Assembly (NCBI GenBank): GCA_029262935.1
Contig: JAJCYK010000475.1
Coordinates: 1-9,685, forward strand
Source of the DNA: Cytophagales bacterium
Lineage (GTDB): Bacteria; Bacteroidota; Bacteroidia; Cytophagales; Cyclobacteriaceae
Length of the DNA: 9,685 nucleotides
Direction: 5' to 3'
The translations under genes were made by a program, and so were the position numbers. The notes beneath the pieces were generated by a model. That model searched no databases. It was given only the letters and a program-made list of their open reading frames with translations, and was not told the DNA's origin. Shown one piece after another: positions 1-6,705 of the stretch (positions are counted from its first letter, which is position 1; every line of letters starts with the position of its first letter).

Positions 1-835
1 TTGGGTACGCAATTTTTCCCCCCGTTGCCATAACCGAAATAGGCGCTTTGGCTTGCATCGCATATAAAGCGATGTCAATCTCATGGACACCCCAGTCTGT
101 CATCAAACCTCCCGCATAGTCCCAAAACCATCTAAAGTTAAAGTGAAATCTGTTTTTATTAAAGCTCCTCCGGGGGGCAGGGCCCAGCCACAAATTATAG
201 TCAACGCCCTCAGGCACCGGTTCGTCTGCCACTACCGTTACTGGTTTCATCCAACCTTGATAAGCCCACACTTTTACCAACCTGATATTTCCTAATTTTC
301 CAGAGCGTACCAACTCAATGGCCTTTTCATAATGAGGACCGCTGCGTTGCCACTGACCCACCTGTACCACTTTTCCTGTTTTCTCGGCGGCGGCAACCAT
401 AAGATTACATTCCTCAATAGTATTTGAAATCGGCTTTTCAACATACACATGTTTCCCAGACAACAAGGCATCTACCATGGGTTTGCAATGCCAATGATCG
501 GGTGTACCGATTACTACTGCATCTAGATCCGTATTTTGCAGCATTTCTCTGTAATCCTTATAGACCTGAGGATTATTTTTACGCAGTTTACCATAATCAT
601 TCAATCTTCGATCAACGACATTTTGATCCGCATCACAAATGCTTACTACGTCCACATCAGGCATTTTCAACAAGGAGTTCGTATCACTCCAACCCATACC
701 GTTGCAGCCAATCACTCCTATTTGAAGTTTATCATTAAGGGAAATGGGTCGCTTTAGTTTACTGAGTAGCGGTGATGAGGCTAACATGCTGGCCCCTAAT
801 GTGGCTGATTTCTGAATAAAGGCTCTACGTTTCAT
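1..835 (-). CDS. Gfo/Idh/MocA family dehydrogenase with Tat signal (3' end cut by window)
   Basis: NAD(P)-dependent oxidoreductase of the Gfo/Idh/MocA family, which typically oxidises or epimerises sugars and cyclitols. The open frame reads from the ATG at 835 to the window edge, giving 278 residues without a stop. Residues 1-25 look like a twin-arginine leader (KRRAFIQKSA followed by an Ala/Ser/Leu stretch), so the folded enzyme is probably exported to the periplasm, as in many Bacteroidota members. The Rossmann motif GVIGCNGMG is at about 40-48, an acidic strand end (CDAD) at 67-70, the family EKP signature at 133-135, and DWGVHEIDI at 247-255 in the substrate domain with the usual His. Roughly the last third of the protein lies outside the window. 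The gene is divergent from the operon beginning at 967. No clear Shine-Dalgarno precedes the start. The substrate cannot be read from the sequence. Confidence 0.93.
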   Translation of the reverse strand, partial: MKRRAFIQKSATLGASMLASSPLLSKLKRPISLNDKLQIGVIGCNGMGWSDTNSLLKMPDVDVVSICDADQNVVDRRLNDYGKLRKNNPQVYKDYREMLQNTDLDAVVIGTPDHWHCKPMVDALLSGKHVYVEKPISNTIEECNLMVAAAEKTGKVVQVGQWQRSGPHYEKAIELVRSGKLGNIRLVKVWAYQGWMKPVTVVADEPVPEGVDYNLWLGPAPRRSFNKNRFHFNFRWFWDYAGGLMTDWGVHEIDIALYAMQAKAPISVMATGGKIAYP

Positions 836-966
836 CTTATAAAATGTTTAAGTTCAATCTAGTGGATTTTTTGTTTTATTCCATACTTTGGGGTACTGGT
901 ACTGTAGTTTACAATACAAAGGCCCCATAAACCTACCCTATCTTAAGCCAACCATTTTATAAAACC

Positions 967-1632
967 ATGAAGCTAAATTTTACATTGTCACGTTTACTCG
1001 TTATAGGCCTATTTGGGGCATTAATTACTGGTATCGGTGAGTGGTTGCTGCACTTTAGTCTGAACGGAATTAATGATGAAATAAAGATGGTAGAACACGT
1101 ACCCTTAGCCAGGGCTAGCGTAGGTCATTTTTTAGTAGTGTTTGGAGCCCCTCTGTATTTTGCTGGCTATTATGCGATTATGCGCATGTTTCAGAAAGGC
1201 CATGAGACTATAGCCCGTGTATTTTTTATTGCGGGCGTTTTTTCATTCGCCGTGGGCGGAGTTTGGGTGGCATCCCGGTACATGATTGCTTTGGTACTGC
1301 AAACAAGTGCCGGCACAGCAGACTATATGGTTTATTTATCAGGTTATGAACAACACTATCAGTCCTTGGTGTGGGCTTTGCGGGTTTTAATATTGGTCGT
1401 TTCTGGTTTGTACATATTATTAGTACTTCGAAATCAAAGCGGTTTTCCCCGTTGGCTGGCACTGTTAAATCCGATAACAATCCTGTTAGCCGTATTTTTA
1501 TTGTTTTTTTTAGCCCCATCTGTGGGTATTTATGTGGTACCTACTGCTATGAATGTCACCCATTTGATATTCTTTGGAGTAATCCTTATTCAATTTCGAT
1601 CACTTAACGAGAGAAAACATGAAATGGATTAA
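967..1632 (+). CDS. Six-TM integral membrane protein of unknown function (possibly DUF6796-like)
   Basis: Hydrophobic 221-residue protein with about six predicted membrane segments, near residues 9-29, 52-72, 83-109, 133-155, 162-190 and 197-211. Charged and polar positions inside or near the membrane include E25 in the first helix, H54, R104 and N196/H199 in the last helix, which could be functional. The overall look recalls small uncharacterised bacterial membrane families such as DUF6796, but that assignment is from memory and is tentative. Its last 14 bases overlap the start of the FG-GAP protein gene at 1619, indicating translational coupling in one operon. The ATG at 967 is the only reasonable start; no strong ribosome binding site is visible. 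No enzymatic or transport function can be claimed. Confidence 0.85.
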   Translation: MKLNFTLSRLLVIGLFGALITGIGEWLLHFSLNGINDEIKMVEHVPLARASVGHFLVVFGAPLYFAGYYAIMRMFQKGHETIARVFFIAGVFSFAVGGVWVASRYMIALVLQTSAGTADYMVYLSGYEQHYQSLVWALRVLILVVSGLYILLVLRNQSGFPRWLALLNPITILLAVFLLFFLAPSVGIYVVPTAMNVTHLIFFGVILIQFRSLNERKHEMD

Positions 1633-3262
1633 GAGAATTGTATTCAGCTTATTGCTCCTAATTGTCGTGGCATTTGTCGGTATTTATGCCTATTTCAAAT
1701 TAGATACCCGAATACCCTACGCCCAACCCAATCCCATTCCCGTGGTGGTTCCCACGTTCAGTCCGGCAAAGATTGATTTTACACATCATTTCAACTCCGA
1801 TGTACATCTTCCAGTAATGGGGGCTGCCATTATCGATGTGGATGGAGATCAATTACCAGAATTGTGGCTGGGTGGCGGAGAAAATCAACATGATGGATTA
1901 TTTAAATACCAAGACGGAGCTTTTATAGACATTTCGGAATCCTGGGGTTTACATGATTTCGACCCCACGATGCAGTCCTATGGACCTACAGCTTATGACT
2001 TAGATGAGGATGGCGACATGGATTTATTAGTTTGTAAGGAAGATGATGTTTATATGTATGTCAACCAAGGGGGATCTTTCCAAGAAATGAAGTTAAATCT
2101 ACCTCTAGACGAAAAATCTGCCCCTATATCCGTGACTTGTGGGGATATAAATGAGGACGGCTTAGGTGATATGTTTGTAAGCACCTACTTGCATAAAGAT
2201 TTAATGCAAGGGCAAACCATTTTTAATGAAGAGAGTTACGGTTCCAACAGTATGTTGCTTTTAAACCGTGGGATGAAATTTGAAGACATTACCGAAACAT
2301 CAGGGTTAAATTATACACACAACACATTCATAGGTGTGATGCTGGATGTTGATGAAGATGGTGATGCTGACTTGGTAGTGGCTCATGATACCGGTGAAGT
2401 ACGGACCTACAAAAATAATGGGGACCTTACTTTTGAAACTGTCGCCAACCCCATGACTGGTAAATTCGGGTACCCCATGGGTATAGCTATAGGAGATTAT
2501 GACAATAATGGTAAACCAGATTTCTTTTTTAGTAATGCTGGTTCAACCATGCCAGAATTTTTACTCAAAGGTGATCTAAAGGACGACCAAACCTATTTGG
2601 GCCAATGGCTACTATTCAGCAATCAAGGAGATTTTAAGTTTAAAAATGTGGCGGAGACTACGCATCTAGCAAATTATGAGTTTGCTTGGGGAGCGATATT
2701 CGAAGATTTTAATCTGGATGGCTTGCAAGATTTAGTAGTTGCCGAGAATTACGTGGATTTACCAAATTTCAAATTGGTAAAACTGCCTTGCCGCTTTCTT
2801 TTAAATACCCCAGACCATCAGTTTGTGTCAACAGAAGCGGCTTCGGGTGTTGTGAATGAAAATTATGCAATTAGCCCTTTAACTGCAGACTTTAATAATG
2901 ATGGGTATCCTGATTTAGTCTATTCAAATATAAATGGACCAGCCAAGGCCTGGATCAATGATGGTGGTTCCTATAATTTTCTGAAAGTACGACTTGAACA
3001 GACCGCTTCGGCCATGGGAGCAAAAGTTGAAGTAATAACCGGTGCAGGGAAAACCTTAACGGATTGGATGATTACTGGAGAAGGCCTAGGAAGTGATCAA
3101 AGTCACATTTTGGTATTTGGATTAGGGGAAGAAACCCGAGTGACGCAAGTAAATGTGTTCTATCTTGGTGGCAAAAAAAATACCATAACAGATCCTGCAA
3201 TAAACCAGACACTATATGTTAGTTCAAAAACAGAAGCTGATAGTTTAAGTCTACTTCAATAA
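1619..3262 (+). CDS. FG-GAP/VCBS repeat protein with C-terminal ASPIC/UnbV domain (CRTAC1-like)
   Basis: Membrane-anchored extracytoplasmic beta-propeller protein of 547 residues. Residues 1-27 form a basic start followed by a hydrophobic helix with no clear cleavage site, so it is probably a signal anchor. Seven calcium-binding FG-GAP loops of the type DxDxDGxxD occur at about residues 73, 127, 176, 243, 293, 363 and 424, matching a seven-bladed propeller. Residues about 455-535 (MGAKVEVITGAG, then GSDQSHILVFGLGEETRVTQVNVFYLGG) match the ASPIC/UnbV domain that follows such repeats in CRTAC1-like proteins. These families bind calcium and are usually secreted; ligands are mostly unknown. The ATG lies inside the end of the upstream membrane protein gene (14-bp overlap) after a purine-rich GAGAGAAAA, and the next gene follows 7 bp after the stop. 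The three probably act together at the membrane. Confidence 0.93.
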   Translation: MKWIKRIVFSLLLLIVVAFVGIYAYFKLDTRIPYAQPNPIPVVVPTFSPAKIDFTHHFNSDVHLPVMGAAIIDVDGDQLPELWLGGGENQHDGLFKYQDGAFIDISESWGLHDFDPTMQSYGPTAYDLDEDGDMDLLVCKEDDVYMYVNQGGSFQEMKLNLPLDEKSAPISVTCGDINEDGLGDMFVSTYLHKDLMQGQTIFNEESYGSNSMLLLNRGMKFEDITETSGLNYTHNTFIGVMLDVDEDGDADLVVAHDTGEVRTYKNNGDLTFETVANPMTGKFGYPMGIAIGDYDNNGKPDFFFSNAGSTMPEFLLKGDLKDDQTYLGQWLLFSNQGDFKFKNVAETTHLANYEFAWGAIFEDFNLDGLQDLVVAENYVDLPNFKLVKLPCRFLLNTPDHQFVSTEAASGVVNENYAISPLTADFNNDGYPDLVYSNINGPAKAWINDGGSYNFLKVRLEQTASAMGAKVEVITGAGKTLTDWMITGEGLGSDQSHILVFGLGEETRVTQVNVFYLGGKKNTITDPAINQTLYVSSKTEADSLSLLQ

Positions 3263-3269
3263 AGAGTCT

Positions 3270-3635
3270 ATGGTTCATAAACTTTGTTATTGGTTGGTGC
3301 TTGGGTTATTGCTTTTTGTTATATACGCTACTTCCCAACTGGCTTTTCTTGAATGGACACAACCCCAAAGTTGTCCATTAATTGGGCCCATTCCAGCCTG
3401 TTATTTAGTATTATTTTGTTTCATTGGAGCACTAATAAGCCATGTTTTTACTAAAAATAGCTGGTGGTTTTTCGGTTTTGTTAGCATTGTAGCTCTAATC
3501 GCCAGTATCGGAACTTTTGGCCAAATTTTTGATTTTCTACAATGCCCCAGAAGCAGTTCCGGCATTCCAATGTGTTTCCTTTCCTTAGCCTTTTGTTTAT
3601 CCTTGTTAATTGGTAAATGGTTCCAGGTAAGATAA
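3270..3635 (+). CDS. Small four-TM protein with duplicated CP...IPxC motif
   Basis: Unrecognised 121-residue membrane protein with about four hydrophobic segments, near residues 8-27, 42-60, 66-86 and 99-117. The two halves resemble each other. Half one has CPLIGPIPACYLVLFC (C35, C44, C50); half two has CPRSSSGIPMCFLSLAFC (C92, C102, C109). Each motif follows a hydrophobic helix and leads into the next one, suggesting an ancient tandem duplication of a two-helix unit. The paired cysteines at the helix mouths could form disulfides, bind a metal, or take part in thiol-disulfide exchange as in DsbB/VKOR proteins, but no CxxC motif or known fold signature is visible. It starts 7 bp after the FG-GAP gene behind an AAAGAG purine stretch, so it is the third gene of that operon. 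Function unknown. Confidence 0.85.
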   Translation: MVHKLCYWLVLGLLLFVIYATSQLAFLEWTQPQSCPLIGPIPACYLVLFCFIGALISHVFTKNSWWFFGFVSIVALIASIGTFGQIFDFLQCPRSSSGIPMCFLSLAFCLSLLIGKWFQVR

Positions 3636-3723
3636 CTTATAGAAGTATCTTAATGGGGGTTTTATTTAACTCCGAATGACAAAAGTTTAGTACATTTAGA
3701 TACCTACATATTAAATCAACAAA

Positions 3724-4578
3724 ATGAACCAATCCCAGAAATTCCTAATTACGGGAGGGACAGGAAATCAGGGTGGTGCGGTAATTAATTGCTTATTAAA
3801 AGACGGTAAACAAGTACGTGCCCTTTGTAGAAATCCTCAAAGCCCGAAGGCTAAAGCTCTTTTATCGCAAGGCGTAGAAGTGGTTCAAGGAGACCTGAAT
3901 CACCCAGACTCCTATGTGGAACATTTGGAAGAAGTGCAGGGTGTATTTAGTGTGCAAGCATTCAATAAGAATATATCTCAAGAAATAACTCAAGGCATTC
4001 AATTGGCTGATGCCGTGAAAGCCGCTGGCATTCCACACCTGTTGTATTCTTCCGTCTCTGGGGCTGATCAAAATACGGGCATTCCTCATTTCGATAGTAA
4101 GTATCAAATTGAAAAGCATATCATTAAATTAGGGCTGCCCTCTACTATAATAAGGCCCGTATCATTTTGCGAAAACATGCTTATGCCTAGGGTTAAAAAT
4201 AGCATATTAAAAGGGAAATTTGTGATGCCCCTGGATAAGGATACTGTACAACAATATATAACCATGCACGACATCGGTATTATTGGAAGCAAGATTCTAC
4301 AAGACCCTCAGCCTTTTATGAGTAAGACCTTAACCATTGCCACGGATCAAATGAGTATGCTGGAACTCACTCAATTATTTGAGGAAATTCTGGCTAGAAA
4401 AGTGAAATATCAAAAGCTCCCTGGCTTAATTACCCGACTGGCCATGGGTAAGGACCTTACCAAGATGTTTAAGTGGATGGATAATAATGAATTCATATTT
4501 GCAAATGATATCCAAGCCCTTAAAACTACTTTCCCTGGCTTGATCGACATGAGAACATGGATCAAGAATAATTTTTAA
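3724..4578 (+). CDS. NmrA-like NAD(P)-binding protein (atypical SDR)
   Basis: Protein of 284 residues of the NmrA/HSCARG type, atypical short-chain dehydrogenases that bind NAD(P)(H) and act either as redox sensors or as quinone/isoflavone-type reductases. The N-terminal TGGTGNQGG (residues 10-18) is the atypical-SDR GxxGxxG loop. R36 after strand two (LCRNPQS) fits NADP preference, and QGDL at 55-58 is the usual acidic turn. LLYSSVSGA (106-114) and K126 in HFDSKYQIEKHI correspond to the strand-five and active-site lysine regions, and IIRPVSFCENM (142-152) is the typical NmrA segment. No active-site Tyr-xxx-Lys is present, as is usual for the group. The gene has its own 88-bp upstream gap containing a weak TAnnTTTG-like TACATTTA at 3691-3698. 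It is separated by 95 bp from the next gene, so it is probably a single transcription unit. Substrate not determinable. Confidence 0.93.
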   Translation: MNQSQKFLITGGTGNQGGAVINCLLKDGKQVRALCRNPQSPKAKALLSQGVEVVQGDLNHPDSYVEHLEEVQGVFSVQAFNKNISQEITQGIQLADAVKAAGIPHLLYSSVSGADQNTGIPHFDSKYQIEKHIIKLGLPSTIIRPVSFCENMLMPRVKNSILKGKFVMPLDKDTVQQYITMHDIGIIGSKILQDPQPFMSKTLTIATDQMSMLELTQLFEEILARKVKYQKLPGLITRLAMGKDLTKMFKWMDNNEFIFANDIQALKTTFPGLIDMRTWIKNNF

Positions 4579-4616
4579 GCGCTACAATTTTCAGAGGGTG
4601 CAGCAATATTCATATT

Positions 4617-4635
4617 TTAGTTAGGATTCCTTACT
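4617..4635. promoter_or_regulatory. Candidate MarR operator, site 1
   Basis: The 19-mer TTAGTTAGGATTCCTTACT holds an imperfect dyad: AGTTAG, five-base centre GATTC, CTTACT. It matches the site at 5427-5445 at 17 of 19 positions, including the first 12 exactly. It lies where the -33 element of the promoter with -7 box 4646-4653 would be, so a bound repressor would block RNA polymerase. Assignment to the MarR protein encoded from 5463 is inference from the shared motif and proximity. Confidence 0.65.
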
Positions 4636-4645
4636 ATATATTACT

Positions 4646-4653
4646 TATATTTG
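4646..4653 (+). promoter_or_regulatory. Bacteroidota-type -7 promoter element
   Basis: TATATTTG is an exact match to the TAnnTTTG -7 consensus of Bacteroidota sigma-ABfr promoters and lies 20 bases before the start codon at 4674. The -33 TTTG is not well matched; only TTAG at 4621-4624 is at about the right distance, inside the candidate operator. This fits a regulated promoter for the secreted protein gene. Confidence 0.55.
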
Positions 4654-4673
4654 AGCTCACCAATTTTTATCTT

Positions 4674-5408
4674 ATGAAACTCGTGCAAATTGTAGTATTG
4701 TCTCTGCTGGTCAGTTGCCAGTTAGACGCCCAACAACTAAATGAAGATAAGTCCTTCTCAGAGACGACAGATTTACAAATAACTGAGGCCACAGTGGTTT
4801 ACGACCAACAGTTAAAGCAGTTGGTATTTCAAATTGAAGTAAAAGGGACTGCCGGTAGCAGCACGCCTGACGCCATAGGGAAAGTTGATGGCGCTCCGGT
4901 ACTCGGTTATGTTTTTCCCACAAATTTGAAGTCAGGGGATGTAGGATTTTCCAAAGTTACAGGGATTGTGGCTCTGGCATTAACTTCACATCCTGATTTT
5001 GACGATACTCCTCTATGGGATGAGAACGGTAACAGAGCCTATGACGATGATGGTTTGACTTGGCATCCTCATTGGGTAATACTAGTGGAAGATAACCGTA
5101 TTTCCGGTGGCCTGTCCGTTAAAAAGCTAGATTTAAATGATTCTGCCGTTACTTTACCTCCTACTCATCCTGGGATGCCCATTTACTTGGATTCGCCAGG
5201 ATTTTCCGTATTTAACATGGGAAATAGAATTACCGCTGTCGTCCCCTCCTTTCGTATTAATGAGCAAATCGAATTTAAGTTTGACGCTGTCACTGCGTAC
5301 ATGCAAGTCAACACCTCAGATCCAGATTTACCTATGTTGGGTGTGTACAAGGTATACAGTGTGTTGTCAGGGGACCTCTCTTTACCCTATAGCGTTGAGA
5401 GGAAGTAG
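4674..5408 (+). CDS. Secreted protein or lipoprotein of unknown function
   Basis: Unrecognised 244-residue exported protein. Residues 1-14 are a short hydrophobic signal, and LVSC at 12-15 fits a lipobox with C15 as the lipidated residue; cleavage after LDA at about residue 19 by signal peptidase I is the alternative. The mature part has conserved-looking clusters rich in possible metal ligands: SHPDFDDTPLWDENGN (105-120), YDDDG (123-127) and WHPHWV (130-135). The rest is predicted to be mainly beta strand, ending in a GVYKVYSVLSGDLSLPY segment. No known domain is recognised. The gene has an exact -7 promoter box and a candidate MarR operator upstream, and the MarR gene begins 54 bp after its stop, so it is probably the main target of that repressor. 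It may bind or handle a small molecule or metal in the envelope, but this is speculation. Confidence 0.85.
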   Translation: MKLVQIVVLSLLVSCQLDAQQLNEDKSFSETTDLQITEATVVYDQQLKQLVFQIEVKGTAGSSTPDAIGKVDGAPVLGYVFPTNLKSGDVGFSKVTGIVALALTSHPDFDDTPLWDENGNRAYDDDGLTWHPHWVILVEDNRISGGLSVKKLDLNDSAVTLPPTHPGMPIYLDSPGFSVFNMGNRITAVVPSFRINEQIEFKFDAVTAYMQVNTSDPDLPMLGVYKVYSVLSGDLSLPYSVERK

Positions 5409-5410
5409 TT

Positions 5411-5461
5411 AAAAAATTTGTTATTATTAGTTAGGATTACTAACTTAATAACAAATTTTTT
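5411..5461. repeat. 51-bp near-perfect palindrome between secreted-protein and MarR genes
   Basis: A 16-bp perfect outer stem (5411-5426, AAAAAATTTGTTATTA, with 5446-5461) encloses, after a two-base bulge, a 6-bp inner stem AGTTAG/CTAACT (5429-5434 with 5440-5445) and the five-base loop GATTA. It fills almost all the space between the stop at 5408 and the ATG at 5463. The A run on the left and T run on the right would also let the RNA hairpin act as a terminator for the upstream gene. The inner part is the candidate MarR operator. Confidence 0.8.
5427..5445. promoter_or_regulatory. Candidate MarR operator, site 2 (autoregulation)
   Basis: TTAGTTAGGATTACTAACT contains a perfect dyad AGTTAG-GATTA-CTAACT, typical in size and symmetry of MarR-family operators. 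It sits 17 bp before the MarR ATG and is nearly the same as 4617-4635. A weak promoter overlaps it: TTTG at 5417-5420 and TAACTTAA at 5441-5448, 20 bases apart. Negative autoregulation is the simplest reading. Confidence 0.65.
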
Positions 5462-5462
5462 T

Positions 5463-6062
5463 ATGGCTCCATTTGACTTATCTCGACAACAACAAAGCAT
5501 TGAAAGCAAAATAGTAGTAGCTCTAGAAAGGATTTCAGAATCTTTCCGGGTGATGCTTTGGCAAAAAAGTAAAGAGGTTGGTTTAAGCCCTATACAAATT
5601 CAAATCCTAATCTTCTGCCACTATCACAGCGGAGCTATGTGTAAAGTAGGATATCTAGCTAAGGAATTTAATATGACCAAAGCTACCATTAGTGATTCCG
5701 TAAAAGTATTGGCTGCCAAGGATTTAATTACCAAACAGCTGGAACCTGATGACAGCAGAAGTTACGTAATTAAACTTACTGCGAAAGGAATGGAAGTGGT
5801 TAAACAAACCGCCCCCTTTGCCACAGAAATGTTACACTCCGTTGAAAACCTCTCCTCTCTGGAAAAAACCAATTTGTTTTCCAGCCTGTTGCGTATGATC
5901 GATCATTTAAACCAAGCTCAAATCATTACCATTCAACGGATGTGTCATAGTTGTGCCTTTTATGATAGGCGGTTGAATGGACCCTATTGTAATTTTCTAA
6001 ACAAGGCTTTAAAGGATAAAGATCTTCGAATTGATTGCCCGGAGCATCAGCCCCTCTCTTGA
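5463..6062 (+). CDS. MarR-family winged-helix regulator with C-terminal Cys4 module
   Basis: DNA-binding regulator of 199 residues. An upstream TTG at 5418 would add 15 residues, but that start lies inside the palindrome and encodes an atypical hydrophobic leader, so the ATG at 5463 is preferred. The winged helix spans about residues 40-110: recognition region YLAKEFNMTKATISDSVKVLAAKDLI and wing LEPDDSRSYVIKLTAKG, a classic MarR signature. After the dimerisation helices there is an extra tail with C161-x2-C164-x11-C176-x15-C192 and H195 (CPEH), which looks like a zinc or iron-sulfur site. MarR proteins normally repress neighbouring genes and release DNA on binding phenolics, oxidants or metals. 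Two matching candidate operators nearby suggest it controls itself and the secreted protein gene upstream. The TetR gene starts 67 bp downstream with its own operator. Confidence 0.93.
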   Translation: MAPFDLSRQQQSIESKIVVALERISESFRVMLWQKSKEVGLSPIQIQILIFCHYHSGAMCKVGYLAKEFNMTKATISDSVKVLAAKDLITKQLEPDDSRSYVIKLTAKGMEVVKQTAPFATEMLHSVENLSSLEKTNLFSSLLRMIDHLNQAQIITIQRMCHSCAFYDRRLNGPYCNFLNKALKDKDLRIDCPEHQPLS

Positions 6063-6085
6063 TCATCATCATGCGTTATAATTAG

Positions 6086-6101
6086 TAGACAGACTTGTCT
6101 A
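6086..6101. promoter_or_regulatory. Candidate TetR operator, site 1 (autoregulation)
   Basis: TAGACAGACTTGTCTA is a dyad with perfect 6-bp arms around GACT. It shares AGACAGACTkGTCT (13 of 14) with the larger palindrome at 6706-6729, although the centre of symmetry is shifted because AGAC is repeated in tandem. It lies 28 bp before the TetR start. A weak -7-like TACATTAG (6113-6120) follows it. Confidence 0.6.
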
Positions 6102-6129
6102 TTACAGAATTATACATTAGTATTGTACC

Positions 6130-6690
6130 ATGAAAGTCAATGTGAAGCAACATATAGTTGAAACCGCTTCTCAGTTGTTCTATGAGAACGGTTATAACTT
6201 GACCGGTATAAATGAGATAATAGGAAAAGCCAAAATTGCCAAAGCCACCTTATATCATCATTTCCGTTCTAAGGAGGAATTATGTGTAGCCTATCTGGAG
6301 TATCGTCATACCGTTTTTATGAGTGACATCGACGCGTTCGTACAACGGCAAAAAGGCAGTAATAGTGGCATTGTAGCAATATTCGGATTCTTAAAAAGCT
6401 TTTTTAAACAAAAGGAATTTAATGGATGTTGGTGTCTGAATACATTTTCGGAGTTGCCCAAGGACCAGATGAAAGTAAAGAAAGTGATTCAAGACAAGAA
6501 GTCAGATTTTCTTAAATATTTACAAGGATTAGTGCAGGCCAGTTTGCCGAACCTTTCCGTTGAGCAAAGAAAAGCTCTTGGTCGTAAGATTTATTTGCTT
6601 TATGAAAGCGCTATTTCAGAAAGTCAGCTACATCAGAATATCTGGCCCATAAACGAAGCGGAGAAAATGGCAAAGAACCTTATACAATAA
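6130..6690 (+). CDS. TetR/AcrR-family transcriptional repressor
   Basis: Regulator of 186 residues, normal for TetR proteins. The N-terminal helix-turn-helix is clear: IVETASQLFYENGYNLTGINEIIGKAKIAKATLYHHFRSKEEL at about 9-51, with the typical T-x-Y-H-H-F recognition end. The ligand domain is less conserved and begins around residue 55. It contains GCWCLNTFSEL (99-109), resembling the GC-x-x-x-N segment of TetR proteins related to NemR, in which a cysteine senses electrophiles; here there are two, C100 and C102. Palindromes with the same AGACAGAC half-site stand before this gene and before the SDR gene that begins 61 bp after its stop, so it probably represses both. The effector is unknown; an aldehyde, quinone or other SDR substrate is a reasonable guess. 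Confidence 0.93.
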   Translation: MKVNVKQHIVETASQLFYENGYNLTGINEIIGKAKIAKATLYHHFRSKEELCVAYLEYRHTVFMSDIDAFVQRQKGSNSGIVAIFGFLKSFFKQKEFNGCWCLNTFSELPKDQMKVKKVIQDKKSDFLKYLQGLVQASLPNLSVEQRKALGRKIYLLYESAISESQLHQNIWPINEAEKMAKNLIQ

Positions 6691-6705
6691 AAAAATTTAC
6701 TTACA

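Noticed and set aside
83..757. Plus-strand open frames opposite the Gfo/Idh/MocA gene
   Set aside because: They are antisense to a clear conserved coding frame and encode low-complexity, unrecognisable peptides.
892..903. Tandem GGTACT GGTACT in the divergent region between the oxidoreductase and the membrane operon
   Set aside because: Short direct repeat with no second copy or matching regulator in the window; chance is likely. The rest of the 131-bp gap shows no exact promoter box.
3629..3651. Imperfect hairpin AAGATAACTT / AAGTATCTT at the end of the duplicated-Cys gene
   Set aside because: AT-rich, bulged, overlaps the stop codon and has no T tract after it, so it is too weak to call a terminator.
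3691..3698. TACATTTA as a promoter for the NmrA-like gene
   Set aside because: Only seven of eight consensus bases and no -33 TTTG at the right distance; mentioned in the gene entry but not called as a feature.
5418..5462. Upstream TTG start extending the MarR protein by 15 residues
   Set aside because: The extension lies inside the palindrome, encodes an atypical hydrophobic stretch, and MarR proteins normally begin as the ATG at 5463 does.
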